Origin: Flavobacterium humidisoli
Lineage (GTDB): Bacteria; Bacteroidota; Bacteroidia; Flavobacteriales; Flavobacteriaceae
Length of the DNA: 64,000 bases
Direction: 5' to 3'
Assembly (NCBI RefSeq): GCF_023272795.1
Contig: NZ_CP096829.1
Coordinates: 1,178,001-1,242,000 of the forward strand
Shown here: positions 8,311-16,730 of the stretch, in pieces
Layout of the letters: every line of letters starts with the position of its first letter
Numbering within the stretch: the first letter of the stretch is position 1
The notes under the pieces: generated by a model
The model's database searches: none
What the model saw: the letters and a program-made list of their open reading frames with translations, nothing else
What the model was told of the DNA's origin: nothing
Program-made: the position numbers and the translations under genes

Positions 8311-9486
8311 ATGGTGATTTCAAACAAACCACTCAGCTTTATTCTTGCAGCTTTTGTAGCTTCTCTACCTATAATGGGTTTTGCAAATCAAGAGAATGAT
8401 TCGACGCATGTTCAAACTGAAACAGCTCACGAAGAGAAAGTAGTTTCACATACTGCTCACGAAGAAGGAGAGCATGTTGCTCTTGATCCAAAGGCTAAAG
8501 TAGATGCTTTTATTGATCACCACTTACAAGATTCTCACGACTTTGTTTTCTTTTCAGATGAAAAAGAAAATAAACACTACGGTTTCCCATTACCAGTTAT
8601 TTTAATTGATGGTGGTTTAAAAGTTTTCTCTTCTTCAAAATTACACCACGGAGAAGAAGTTGCAGAAGTTGACGGTAGCTACTACAAATTAGTTCACGGT
8701 AAAATTTATAAAACAGATGCTGCCGGAACAATCAACTTTGATGAGCACGGTCATCCATCAAATGAAAAACCATTAGATTTTTCAATTACTAAAAATGTTG
8801 TTTCAATGCTTTTCGTATCAGTATTATTATTATTAATGTTTACTGGTTTAGCAAGATCATACAAAAAAGGACCAATCCCAACAGGATTTGGTAGAGTTTT
8901 AGAACCATTAGTAATTTTCATCAGAGACGAAATTGCTGTTCCAAATATTGGAGAGAAAAAATACCGTAAATATATGGGTTACTTATTAACTGTATTTTTC
9001 TTTGTTTGGATCTTAAACTTATTAGGAATGACTCCGCTAGGAATCAACGTAACAGGAAATATTGCTATTACAGTTTGTTTAGCAGCCTTTACATTTATTA
9101 TTACTCAATTTAGCGCAAACAAAGATTATTGGGGACACATCTTCTGGATGCCAGGAGTACCAGTTCCAATGAAAATTATTTTAGCTCCAATTGAAGTTTT
9201 AGGAACATTAACAAAACCATTCGCATTATTGATTCGTTTGTACGCAAACATTACTGCAGGTCACGTAGTAATTATGAGTTTGATCGCAATGATTTTTGTT
9301 GGAAAAAATTTAGCAGCAGATTTGCCAATCTCATTAGGATTGACATTGTTTATATCTGTTATTGAAATCTTAGTTGCATTTTTACAGGCATTCATCTTTA
9401 CAATGTTATCATCATTGTTTATTGGTATGGCAGTTCAAGATCATGATCATGCTCACCACCATGAAGATGAAACAGCAATTATTTAA
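8311..9486 (+). CDS. atpB: F1Fo ATP synthase subunit a (Fo proton channel)
   Basis: Subunit a, 391 residues, forms the half-channels that carry protons to and from the c-ring in the inner membrane. It begins with a cleavable-looking signal peptide (residues 1-24, ending in GFANQEN), then a His-rich soluble extension (about 25-150) seen in Bacteroidota AtpB, then five or six membrane helices. The essential Arg that faces the c-ring is Arg309 in LLIRLYANITAGH. The C-terminus is His-rich (HDHAHHHEDE). First gene of the atpBEFHAG cluster, 33 bases ahead of atpE, under the promoter at 8240-8268. Confidence 0.95.
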   Translation: MVISNKPLSFILAAFVASLPIMGFANQENDSTHVQTETAHEEKVVSHTAHEEGEHVALDPKAKVDAFIDHHLQDSHDFVFFSDEKENKHYGFPLPVILIDGGLKVFSSSKLHHGEEVAEVDGSYYKLVHGKIYKTDAAGTINFDEHGHPSNEKPLDFSITKNVVSMLFVSVLLLLMFTGLARSYKKGPIPTGFGRVLEPLVIFIRDEIAVPNIGEKKYRKYMGYLLTVFFFVWILNLLGMTPLGINVTGNIAITVCLAAFTFIITQFSANKDYWGHIFWMPGVPVPMKIILAPIEVLGTLTKPFALLIRLYANITAGHVVIMSLIAMIFVGKNLAADLPISLGLTLFISVIEILVAFLQAFIFTMLSSLFIGMAVQDHDHAHHHEDETAII

Positions 9487-9519
9487 TTTAGAAGTTTAAT
9501 TTTATATATATAAATAGTT

Positions 9520-9717
9520 ATGGGAACAATTCCAACTTTAGTAGGTGCTGGTTTAGTAGTAATCGGTGCAGGTTTAGGTTTAGGTAAAATCGGTGGATCT
9601 GCTATGGACGCTATTGCTCGTCAGCCAGAAGCTGCTGGTAAAATTCAAACTGCGATGATTATTATCGCGGCTTTATTAGAAGGTTTAGCATTCGCTGCTT
9701 TGATCTTAGGAAAATAA
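9520..9717 (+). CDS. atpE: F1Fo ATP synthase subunit c (c-ring)
   Basis: A 65-residue hairpin of two membrane helices joined by the polar loop ARQPEA that contacts F1. Helix 1 is Gly/Ala-rich (residues 8-25); helix 2 carries the proton-binding carboxylate Glu54 in ALLEGLAF. The residue after Glu54 is Gly and the helix-1 Gln of sodium-type rings is not seen, so a proton-type ring is likely. Ten or so copies per enzyme are needed; a strong hairpin at 9730-9766 just past the stop codon may help its relative yield. Confidence 0.96.
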   Translation: MGTIPTLVGAGLVVIGAGLGLGKIGGSAMDAIARQPEAAGKIQTAMIIIAALLEGLAFAALILGK

Positions 9718-9729
9718 TAAAGAGAGAAA

Positions 9730-9766
9730 TAACAGCATCTTTAACGGTTGGTTAAAGATGTTGTTA
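9730..9766 (+). promoter_or_regulatory. Intercistronic hairpin between atpE and atpF
   Basis: Two 16-base arms (9730-9745 and 9751-9766) pair at 15 of 16 positions around the loop GGTTG. The structure fills most of the 90-base atpE-atpF spacer. The T-run after it is weak (CTTTTAAAAAAG), so it may be an RNA processing or stabilising element, or a partial terminator that raises atpE message over downstream genes. Confidence 0.6.
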
Positions 9767-9807
9767 CTTTTAAAAAAGAAATTAAATATTTAATATAGTT
9801 ATATAAA

Positions 9808-10308
9808 ATGGATAAGTTAATTAACGATTTTTCATTCGGATTATTCTTCTGGCAGGCTTTAATCTTGGTAATATTAATTTTGCTTTTAGTAAAATTTGCT
9901 TGGAAACCAATTATGGAATCTATTACTGCAAGAGAAGAAGGTATTAAAAATGCATTGCTTTCTGCTGAAAACGCAAAGAGAGAAATGGAAAATTTACAAG
10001 CTGACAATCAAAGAATTTTGAATGAAGCTCGTGCAGAACGTGACGCGATGTTGAAAGAAGCTCGCGAAATGAAAGAGAAAATGATTGCTGATTCTAAAAA
10101 CGAAGCTCAAGAAGCTGGTCAAAAAATGATTGATCAAGCTAAAGCGGCTATCGAAAGCGAAAAAAATGCTGCAATGGCAGAATTGAAATCTCAAGTTTCA
10201 ACTCTATCTTTGAGTATTGCTGAAAAATTATTGAAAGAAGAATTATCTAATAAAGAATCTCAAACTAAATTGGTAGAGAAATTATTAGGTGACGTAAAGT
10301 TAAACTAA
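9808..10308 (+). CDS. atpF: F1Fo ATP synthase subunit b (peripheral stalk)
   Basis: A 166-residue stalk subunit: one N-terminal membrane helix (residues about 10-28, FFWQALILVILILLLVKFAW) followed by a long charged coiled coil (30-160) rich in Ala, Glu, Lys and Arg. It forms a dimer that links subunit a to the delta subunit and F1. Length and architecture are standard. The atpH start lies four bases past its stop, so the two are translated in tandem. Confidence 0.95.
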   Translation: MDKLINDFSFGLFFWQALILVILILLLVKFAWKPIMESITAREEGIKNALLSAENAKREMENLQADNQRILNEARAERDAMLKEAREMKEKMIADSKNEAQEAGQKMIDQAKAAIESEKNAAMAELKSQVSTLSLSIAEKLLKEELSNKESQTKLVEKLLGDVKLN

Positions 10309-10312
10309 GATT

Positions 10313-10846
10313 ATGGCAAGTACAAGAGCAGCAATTCGTTATGCAAAAGCAATTCTAGACTTAGCAAACTCTAAAGGTGTTGCCGAAGCTGTCAATAACG
10401 ATATGAAATCAATTGCAAATGCAATTGAGACGAATCAAGAATTGAGTACATTTATCCAAAACCCAACAACTACTGTTGAAGTTAAAGAAGGTGCTCTTTT
10501 GGAAGTTTTTGCAGATGTAAATGGAGTAACAAAAGGACTATTCCATTTATTATTTGAAAACAAAAGATTCGAAATTCTAAATGCAATTGCATTAGAATAC
10601 AATAAATTATTTGATGAAAGTAATGGTGTTGAAGTAGCAAAAGTTACAACAGCTATTCCAATGGATGCAGCTTTAGAAGCTAAAGTTTTGGCAAAAGTTG
10701 CAACTTTATCAGATAAAAAAATTACAATAGAAAATGTAGTAGATCCTTCAATTATTGGTGGATTTATTTTGAGAATAGGAGATAATCAGTACAACGCTTC
10801 AGTTGCTAACAGATTACAAGTATTAAAAAGAGAGTTAAGTAATTAG
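10313..10846 (+). CDS. atpH: F1Fo ATP synthase subunit delta
   Basis: A 177-residue delta (OSCP) subunit, the cap that joins the b-dimer to the top of the alpha3beta3 head. The N-terminal six-helix domain begins with the usual AIRYAKAILDLA and the C-terminal part carries the family signature IIGGFILRIGDNQYNASV. Position between atpF and atpA is the normal one; the spacer to atpA is 37 bases. Confidence 0.94.
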   Translation: MASTRAAIRYAKAILDLANSKGVAEAVNNDMKSIANAIETNQELSTFIQNPTTTVEVKEGALLEVFADVNGVTKGLFHLLFENKRFEILNAIALEYNKLFDESNGVEVAKVTTAIPMDAALEAKVLAKVATLSDKKITIENVVDPSIIGGFILRIGDNQYNASVANRLQVLKRELSN

Positions 10847-10883
10847 TTTTATAACACAAAAAGTGTCTAAATTATAAATTAAG

Positions 10884-12461
10884 ATGGCGGAAATCAAACC
10901 TGCTGAAATTTCAGCAATATTAAGAAAGCAAGTAGAAGGTTTTGAATCTGGTGCTACGCTAGAGGAAGTAGGATCAGTACTTCAAGTTGGAGACGGTATT
11001 GCTCGTGTTTACGGGCTATCTAATGTTCAATATGGTGAGTTAGTGGAATTTGATAACGGTATGGAAGGTATCGTATTGAATCTTGAGGAGGATAATGTTG
11101 GGGTTGTATTATTAGGACCATCAACTGGAATTAAAGAAGGATCTACAGCAAAAAGAACTCAACGTATTGCTTCTCTTAAAGTTGGTGAGCAAATGGTAGG
11201 ACGTGTAGTTAACACTCTTGGTTTTCCAATTGATGGAAAAGGACCAATCGGTGGTGACTTATACGAAATGCCTTTAGAAAGAAAAGCACCTGGAGTTATC
11301 TTCCGTCAGCCAGTAACTGAGCCATTACAAACAGGAGTAAAAGCAGTTGATGCTATGATTCCAGTTGGTCGTGGACAGCGTGAGCTTGTAATCGGTGACC
11401 GTCAAACAGGTAAATCAACGGTTTGTATCGATACAATCTTAAATCAAAAAGAATTTTACGATGCAGGAAAACCTGTATTCTGTATATATGTTGCAATTGG
11501 ACAAAAAGCTTCAACTGTAGCAGGAATCGCTAAAATGTTAGAAGAAAAAGGAGCAATGGCATATACTGTTATCGTTGCTGCTAATGCTTCTGATCCAGCT
11601 CCAATGCAAGTTTACGCTCCATTCGCTGGTGCTGCAATTGGAGAATATTTCAGAGATTCTGGTCGTCCAGCTCTTATCGTTTATGATGATTTATCTAAAC
11701 AGGCTGTTGCTTACCGTGAGGTTTCTCTTTTATTAAGAAGACCACCGGGACGTGAGGCTTATCCTGGAGACGTTTTCTACTTACACTCTCGTTTATTAGA
11801 GCGTGCTTGTAAAGTAATTGCTGATGATGGAATTGCTAAAAACATGAACGATTTACCAGATTCTATCAAGTTTATCGTAAAAGGTGGGGGTTCATTAACT
11901 GCATTGCCAATTATCGAAACTCAAGCTGGTGACGTTTCTGCATATATCCCAACAAACGTAATCTCGATTACAGATGGTCAGATTTTCCTTGATGGAGATT
12001 TGTTCAACTCTGGGGTTCGTCCTGCAATTAACGTAGGTATCTCTGTATCTCGTGTTGGAGGTAATGCTCAAATTAAATCAATGAAAAAAGTTTCTGGAAC
12101 TTTAAAATTAGATCAGGCTCAATTCCGTGAATTAGAAGCTTTCGCTAAATTTGGTTCTGACTTAGATTCTGTTACTTTAAACGTAATCGAAAAAGGAAAA
12201 AGAAACGTTGAGATCTTGAAACAAGGTTTAAATGATCCTTATACAGTTGAAAACCAAGTAGCTATTATCTACGCTGGTTCTAAAAACTTATTAAAAAATG
12301 TTCCTGTTAATAAAGTAAAAGAATTCGAAGCAGATTTCTTAGCTTACTTAAACAGCAAACATAAAGATACACTTAACGCTTTGAAAGCTGGGAAATTAGA
12401 TGACGCTATTACAGATGTTATCGAAAAAGCGGCAAAAGAAGTTTCAGCAAAATATAACTAA
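10884..12461 (+). CDS. atpA: F1Fo ATP synthase subunit alpha
   Basis: The 525-residue regulatory nucleotide-binding subunit of the F1 head. It shows the N-terminal beta barrel, Walker [10 protein letters not shown] at residues 171-179, the alpha/beta signature in [14 protein letters not shown] near residue 380, and a helical C-terminal domain. Length is typical. It alternates with beta subunits, but no beta gene (atpD) is nearby. A 90-base spacer with a long hairpin separates it from atpG. Confidence 0.97.
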   Translation: MAEIKPAEISAILRKQVEGFESGATLEEVGSVLQVGDGIARVYGLSNVQYGELVEFDNGMEGIVLNLEEDNVGVVLLGPSTGIKEGSTAKRTQRIASLKVGEQMVGRVVNTLGFPIDGKGPIGGDLYEMPLERKAPGVIFRQPVTEPLQTGVKAVDAMIPVGRGQRELVIGDRQTGKSTVCIDTILNQKEFYDAGKPVFCIYVAIGQKASTVAGIAKMLEEKGAMAYTVIVAANASDPAPMQVYAPFAGAAIGEYFRDSGRPALIVYDDLSKQAVAYREVSLLLRRPPGREAYPGDVFYLHSRLLERACKVIADDGIAKNMNDLPDSIKFIVKGGGSLTALPIIETQAGDVSAYIPTNVISITDGQIFLDGDLFNSGVRPAINVGISVSRVGGNAQIKSMKKVSGTLKLDQAQFRELEAFAKFGSDLDSVTLNVIEKGKRNVEILKQGLNDPYTVENQVAIIYAGSKNLLKNVPVNKVKEFEADFLAYLNSKHKDTLNALKAGKLDDAITDVIEKAAKEVSAKYN

Positions 12462-12475
12462 TTAGATAATTGGTA

Positions 12476-12522
12476 AATTAGATAATTAGATAATGTTCGA
12501 TCATTATTCTAATTATCTAATT
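12476..12522. promoter_or_regulatory. Intercistronic hairpin between atpA and atpG
   Basis: AATTAGATAATTAGATAATG (12476-12495) pairs with 12502-12522 with a single bulged base around a six-base loop. The arms consist of TTAGATAATT words that also occur just upstream (12461-12473). It has no clean T-run, so it is more likely an RNA-stability or processing element, or an inserted palindromic repeat, than a terminator. Confidence 0.55.
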
Positions 12523-12551
12523 TTAAAATTGTCGCATTTTCTAATTAATAG

Positions 12552-13412
12552 ATGGCAAATTTAAAGGAAATCCGTAATAGAATTACTTCCGTTTCATCGA
12601 CGATGCAGATTACATCGGCTATGAAAATGGTTTCTGCTGCAAAGCTGAAGAAAGCACAAGATGCAATCACTGCAATGCGTCCTTATGCCGAGAAATTAAC
12701 GGAGTTATTGCAAGATCTTTCTGCTACACTAGAAGGTGAAATAGGAGGAGATTACACTACACAACGTGAAGTAAAAAAAGTATTGTTAGTTGCTGTAACC
12801 TCAAATAGAGGTTTGTGTGGTGCTTTCAATTCGAATATTATTAAAGAGATTAAAAATCGTACTGATTTTTATGCTGGAAAGCAAGTTGACGTTTTTGCCA
12901 TTGGTAAAAAAGGTGGTGATGCTTTAGTTAAAACGCATAAAATTCACGGTCATCATAATGCAATTTTTGATCATTTAACATTTGAAAATGTTGCTGGAAT
13001 TGCAGATAATTTGACTGAGAAATTCTTATCTGGAGAATACGATAGAATTGAGTTAGTATACAATCAGTTTAAAAATGCTGCTACTCAAATTGTTCAAGTA
13101 GAGCAGTTTTTACCATTGGCGCCTATTAGTACTGATGGAGCTTCTGTTTCTGGAGATTATATTTTTGAACCAGGAAAAGAAGAAATTGTATTGGCTTTAA
13201 TTCCTAAGTCTTTAAAAACACAATTGTACAAAGGTATTCGTGATTCATTTGCTTCTGAGCACGGAGCACGTATGACTGCAATGCACAAAGCAACAGACAA
13301 CGCAACAGCTTTAAGAAACCAATTAAAATTAACTTATAACAAAGCTCGTCAGGCAGCGATTACAAGTGAGATTTTGGAAATTGTTGGTGGAGCAGAAGCT
13401 TTAAATGGATAA
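12552..13412 (+). CDS. atpG: F1Fo ATP synthase subunit gamma
   Basis: A 286-residue rotor shaft subunit. The N-terminal helix (NLKEIRNRITSVSSTMQIT) and C-terminal helix (NATALRNQLKLTYNKARQAA) form the coiled coil that turns inside the alpha3beta3 head, and SNRGLCGAFNSNI marks the Rossmann-like middle domain. It is the last gene of the cluster: a strong terminator follows 18 bases later, and atpD/atpC do not follow as they would in proteobacteria. Confidence 0.96.
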   Translation: MANLKEIRNRITSVSSTMQITSAMKMVSAAKLKKAQDAITAMRPYAEKLTELLQDLSATLEGEIGGDYTTQREVKKVLLVAVTSNRGLCGAFNSNIIKEIKNRTDFYAGKQVDVFAIGKKGGDALVKTHKIHGHHNAIFDHLTFENVAGIADNLTEKFLSGEYDRIELVYNQFKNAATQIVQVEQFLPLAPISTDGASVSGDYIFEPGKEEIVLALIPKSLKTQLYKGIRDSFASEHGARMTAMHKATDNATALRNQLKLTYNKARQAAITSEILEIVGGAEALNG

Positions 13413-13430
13413 TTTATCCTATTATATATA

Positions 13431-13466
13431 AAAGAAAAGCCAGCATTAGCTGGCTTTTCTTTTTAT
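13431..13466 (+). terminator. Terminator of the ATP synthase operon
   Basis: AAAGAAAAGCCAGC (13431-13444), loop ATTA, and GCTGGCTTTTCTTT (13449-13462) give a 14-bp stem followed by T residues. It starts 18 bases after the atpG stop codon. Confidence 0.9.
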
Positions 13467-13492
13467 TGGAAGTTTTATTCTTTTTTAAAAAT

Positions 13493-13557
13493 ATTTTTAT
13501 AAAATGGTGATTCTCAAATTATAATTAAGTTGAGAATCACTACCATTTTATAAAAAT
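13493..13557. repeat. 65-bp imperfect palindrome
   Basis: A 25-base left arm (13493-13517, starting ATTTTTATAAAATGG) pairs with a 28-base right arm (13530-13557) apart from a three-base bulge; the loop is 12 bases of A/T. It lies just past the atp terminator in a stretch without genes. Confidence 0.7.
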
Positions 13558-13572
13558 AGACAGATAACTCTG

Positions 13573-13836
13573 TGTGCTTTGTCTTTCATGGGAACAAACT
13601 AGCTTTATTAATCCCAATGCTCTGTTTTTTTAAGGGTTACATTTCAGCAGAATCAATCCCTGTGCTTTGTCTTTTATGGGAACAAACAAGCTTTATCAGT
13701 CCCAGTGCTCTGTTTTTTTAGGGTTACTACAGCTGAATCAATCCCTTATGCTTTGTCTTTTATGGGAACAAACAAGCTTTATTAGTCCCAGTGCTTTCTT
13801 TTTTTTAAAAGGGTTATATTTAGCTTTCTCAATCCC
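13573..13836. repeat. Tandem array, three copies of an ~87-bp unit
   Basis: Copies begin near 13573, 13661 and 13747 (spacing 88 and 86). Each has TGCTTTGTCTTTTATGGGAA, then AAGCTTTATTAGTCCCA, a T-run, GGGTTA and AATCAATCCC. Within each copy the paired words GGGA/TCCC and GGGTT/AATCCC can fold into two short hairpins. A 61-codon open frame crosses the array but only because the repeat period leaves a frame open, and I do not call it a gene. Confidence 0.75.
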
Positions 13837-14169
13837 TTTGAAACAAATTTAAAAAAAGACTGTTAAAAAAATGTTACATAATTTTCATGTTTTTTTTATA
13901 TATTTCACATGTTGTGTTAAAAAACAGTATAATTATCTGTAAGTAAGTAGATTGATGAAATATTACGACTGTTTCTGTCGTTTTTTCCAGACATTCCTCA
14001 GTTTTATTCTGCTATCAAGAAGTTTTTAAAGCATGTGCTTTTTACAGAAAACGTATAAAATGTAAATTTATTTTTGTGAACTATAATTAATGTCCAATAA
14101 ATTAGTTAAAAACGTTTAAGAATAAATATATATGATGGAAAACAGATTCTGTCATGATTATATTTTGAG
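13837..14169. other. Gene-free AT-rich stretch after the tandem array
   Basis: No convincing reading frame on either strand. It contains a small hairpin with a T-run (ACGAC at 13965-13969, GTCGT at 13977-13981, then TTTTT), which could end a short untranslated RNA reading through the array, and a second small hairpin AAAGCA/TGCTTT near 14030. Nothing else was seen. Confidence 0.4.
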
Positions 14170-14177
14170 TATTTTTG
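14170..14177 (+). promoter_or_regulatory. -7 promoter box before the GNAT gene
   Basis: TATTTTTG matches TAnnTTTG and lies 22 bases before the ATG at 14200. A -33 TTTG at standard spacing is not evident. Confidence 0.4.
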
Positions 14178-14199
14178 AATTCTATTTCATTTTTAAACA

Positions 14200-14646
14200 A
14201 TGACTTTACAAATAAAAGAGCTAACTACCATTGAGGAAATGGTGGCTCAAATAAGTATAATTCGATTTCTTTATCCTAATATATCTCTAGAAAAGTATCA
14301 ATCATTTCTTTCTGAAATGGTACCTCATAATTATACACAAATTGCAATATTTGAAGATGAGATTTGTCTAGGTTTGACGGGGTGCTGGTCGGCTACTAAA
14401 CTGTGGACGGGAAAATATCTTGAGATTGACAATTTTGTTGTTAATCCAGATCATCGATCTAAAGGAATCGGAAAATTGCTTACCGATTATATAGAGAAAA
14501 AAGCAATTGAGTTAAATTGCAGCAGTATAGTTTTGGATGCTTTTACGGGAAATTTTGGAGCGCATAGATTTTATTATAATCAAGGTTACGCTCCAAAAGG
14601 ATTTCATTTTGTCAAAATTTTAGATGAAAAGAAAATGACTGTCTAA
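14200..14646 (+). CDS. GNAT family N-acetyltransferase
   Basis: A 148-residue acetyl-CoA-dependent N-acetyltransferase of unknown substrate. The acetyl-CoA binding motif A is visible as NPDHRSKGIGKLL (about residues 84-96), preceded by the strand YLEIDNFVV and followed by the C-terminal AHRFYYNQGY motif typical of GNAT proteins. No signal peptide, so cytosolic. It stands alone, about 790 bases after the ATP synthase operon and 95 bases before the flippase gene, which has its own promoter-like box. Confidence 0.85.
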   Translation: MTLQIKELTTIEEMVAQISIIRFLYPNISLEKYQSFLSEMVPHNYTQIAIFEDEICLGLTGCWSATKLWTGKYLEIDNFVVNPDHRSKGIGKLLTDYIEKKAIELNCSSIVLDAFTGNFGAHRFYYNQGYAPKGFHFVKILDEKKMTV

Positions 14647-14706
14647 AAACGATCAGAAGTTTTCTTTATTGCATCAACAAAAGCTCCATTAAACAAAAGA
14701 AATGGT

Positions 14707-14714
14707 TATTTTTG
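14707..14714 (+). promoter_or_regulatory. -7 promoter box of the envelope gene block
   Basis: TATTTTTG matches TAnnTTTG. It lies 27 bases before the TTG start of the flippase gene and is the likely promoter for flippase, dut and the genes that follow. Confidence 0.45.
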
Positions 14715-14741
14715 TCTTACAAACATTATTAGAATTATATT

Positions 14742-16202
14742 TTGGGATTATATAAAAATCTATTCAAGCAAACGGCAATTTACGGACTGGCTACAGTTTT
14801 ACCGAGAATGCTAAGTTTTTTATTAGTGAGATTATATACAGGAATTTTGCCTACAGCTGAGTATGGTGAAGTTTCGATCGTATTGTCTTGGATGGTTTTC
14901 TTTAACGTGGTTCTTTCTTACGGAATGGAAACAGCATTTTTTAGATTTTACAGTGCCGAGGAGGACAAGAAAAATGTAATAGCCACTTCGACTATTTCTA
15001 TATTTTGGACCTCGATAATATTTCTTTTCGTTGGATTGATTTTTAGAAATACACTGGCAAATCTAGCCGAAGTCGATGTTCAATATATTACTTATACCGT
15101 ATGGATTTTAGTTTTAGATGCACTGGTTTTAATTCCATTTTCTAAACTTAGAGCCAATCAGAGGCCAATGGTTTACGCAGCAATTAAGATTGGAAATGTT
15201 GTTATAAACTTACTGCTGAATATATTTTTCTTGATCTACCTTCCCAAATTGGCAGAATCAAATCCAAATTCGATTTGGGATAATTTATATGTACAAAATT
15301 TCCAAATTGCTTATATTTTCATTGCCAACCTTTTGGCAAGTTTGGCAACTTTTATTGTACTTTCTCCAAATTATCTTTCGCTTGGACGAAAATTCGATCC
15401 TGTACTTTGGAAGAAAATGATGAAATACGGACTTCCGATTTTAGTTGCTGGTTTAGCTTTTGCGGTAAATGAGCATTTTGATAAAATTCTACTGGGTTAT
15501 TTACTTCCAGAAAACTTGGCAAAGTCTGAAGTTGGAGCTTATTCTGCTTGTTACAAACTGGGATTATTTATGGTTCTTTTTGCAACAGCTTTTAGGTTAG
15601 GTATTGAACCTTTCTTTTTTAGTCATGCCAAGAATGAAAATGCACCACAGACATATGCCGTTATAACCAAATATTTCGTGATTTTAGGGTCATTGATTTT
15701 ATTAGGGGTAATTGTGTTCGCCGACGTTTTGAAATATTTGCTATTAGACAACAAATCGTATTGGGAGGCCATGAAAGTTGTGCCATTAATTATTTTGGCA
15801 AATTTCTTTTTAGGGATTTACAACAATTTATCGGTTTGGTATAAATTGACTGATAAAACAAAAATTGGAGCCTATATTTCTATTGTAGGAGCAATTGTCA
15901 CCTTGATTTTAAATTATCTATTAATTCCGAAATACAGCTATTATGGTTCTGCAATTGCAACCATTTCAGCTTACGGTAGTATGATGCTTATTTCTTATGT
16001 TTTAGGAAATAAATATTATCCGATTCCTTATGACATGAACAAAATTGGCACTTATCTAGGTGTTTCAATATTGTTTTCAATTATCTCTTTTTACGGATTT
16101 AGAGAAAAATATTATGTTGGAATTCCGCTTCTTTTAGTCTTTATGTATATGGTTTACCATTTTGAAAAAGATACTATTAAAGGAATAATGAAGAGAAAAT
16201 AA
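14742..16202 (+). CDS. Wzx-type oligosaccharide flippase
   Basis: A 486-residue polytopic membrane protein with 12-14 hydrophobic helices, starting [20 protein letters not shown], which is typical of the polysaccharide biosynthesis (PST/Wzx) branch of the MOP superfamily. Such proteins flip lipid-linked sugars across the inner membrane for surface polysaccharide synthesis. The start is a TTG at 14742; the first internal ATG would remove the first helix. Followed after 28 bases by dut and then by a sugar nucleotidyltransferase gene, consistent with envelope sugar metabolism, although no polymerase or glycosyltransferase is in this block. Confidence 0.88.
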   Translation: MGLYKNLFKQTAIYGLATVLPRMLSFLLVRLYTGILPTAEYGEVSIVLSWMVFFNVVLSYGMETAFFRFYSAEEDKKNVIATSTISIFWTSIIFLFVGLIFRNTLANLAEVDVQYITYTVWILVLDALVLIPFSKLRANQRPMVYAAIKIGNVVINLLLNIFFLIYLPKLAESNPNSIWDNLYVQNFQIAYIFIANLLASLATFIVLSPNYLSLGRKFDPVLWKKMMKYGLPILVAGLAFAVNEHFDKILLGYLLPENLAKSEVGAYSACYKLGLFMVLFATAFRLGIEPFFFSHAKNENAPQTYAVITKYFVILGSLILLGVIVFADVLKYLLLDNKSYWEAMKVVPLIILANFFLGIYNNLSVWYKLTDKTKIGAYISIVGAIVTLILNYLLIPKYSYYGSAIATISAYGSMMLISYVLGNKYYPIPYDMNKIGTYLGVSILFSIISFYGFREKYYVGIPLLLVFMYMVYHFEKDTIKGIMKRK

Positions 16203-16230
16203 GACGCTTTTAAAAATTTTATATTTAAAA

Positions 16231-16665
16231 ATGAAAATTCAAATTATCAATAAATCACAGCACGATTTACCAAATTATGAAACTATTGCTTCTGCAGGTA
16301 TGGATTTGCGTGCCAATATTATAGAACCAATTACGTTAAAACCTTTAGAAAGAACTATTGTAAAAACAGGACTTTTTATTGAATTGCCAATCGGTTACGA
16401 AGCACAAGTAAGACCAAGAAGTGGTCTGGCTGCAAAAAAAGGCGTAACGGTTTTAAATTCGCCAGGAACTATTGATGCAGATTACAGAGGAGAAATAGGA
16501 GTAATTTTAGTAAATTTATCTAATGACGATTTTGTAATCGAAAATGGAGAACGAATTGCACAGCTGATTATTGCTAAACACGAAAGAGCTGAATGGATTG
16601 AAGTTGAAATACTTACAGAAACATCAAGAGGTGAAGGCGGCTTTGGAAGCACTGGAGTGAAATAA
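16231..16665 (+). CDS. dut: dUTP diphosphatase (dUTPase)
   Basis: A 144-residue homotrimeric dUTPase that hydrolyses dUTP to dUMP and pyrophosphate, keeping uracil out of DNA. All five motifs are present: [34 protein letters not shown] with the catalytic Asp, ERIAQLI, and the C-terminal [10 protein letters not shown] arm that closes over the active site. It sits 28 bases after the flippase gene and 65 bases before the nucleotidyltransferase gene. The second spacer holds a 9-bp hairpin (16690-16710) without a T-run. Confidence 0.96.
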   Translation: MKIQIINKSQHDLPNYETIASAGMDLRANIIEPITLKPLERTIVKTGLFIELPIGYEAQVRPRSGLAAKKGVTVLNSPGTIDADYRGEIGVILVNLSNDDFVIENGERIAQLIIAKHERAEWIEVEILTETSRGEGGFGSTGVK

Positions 16666-16730
16666 TAAAAAAGAAAGACCAAACCCAATGAAGATTTTTA
16701 TAAAATCTTCGCATAAAATCAAATAAGAAA

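Noticed and set aside
13573..13836. CRISPR array
   Set aside because: Only three direct copies of a long (~87 bp) unit without unique spacers, and no cas genes in the window.
13667..13852. 61-codon open frame across the tandem repeats on the plus strand
   Set aside because: It is built of repeat copies (MGTNK, WEQTS words), has no start signal and no protein-like composition; the repeat period leaves the frame open.
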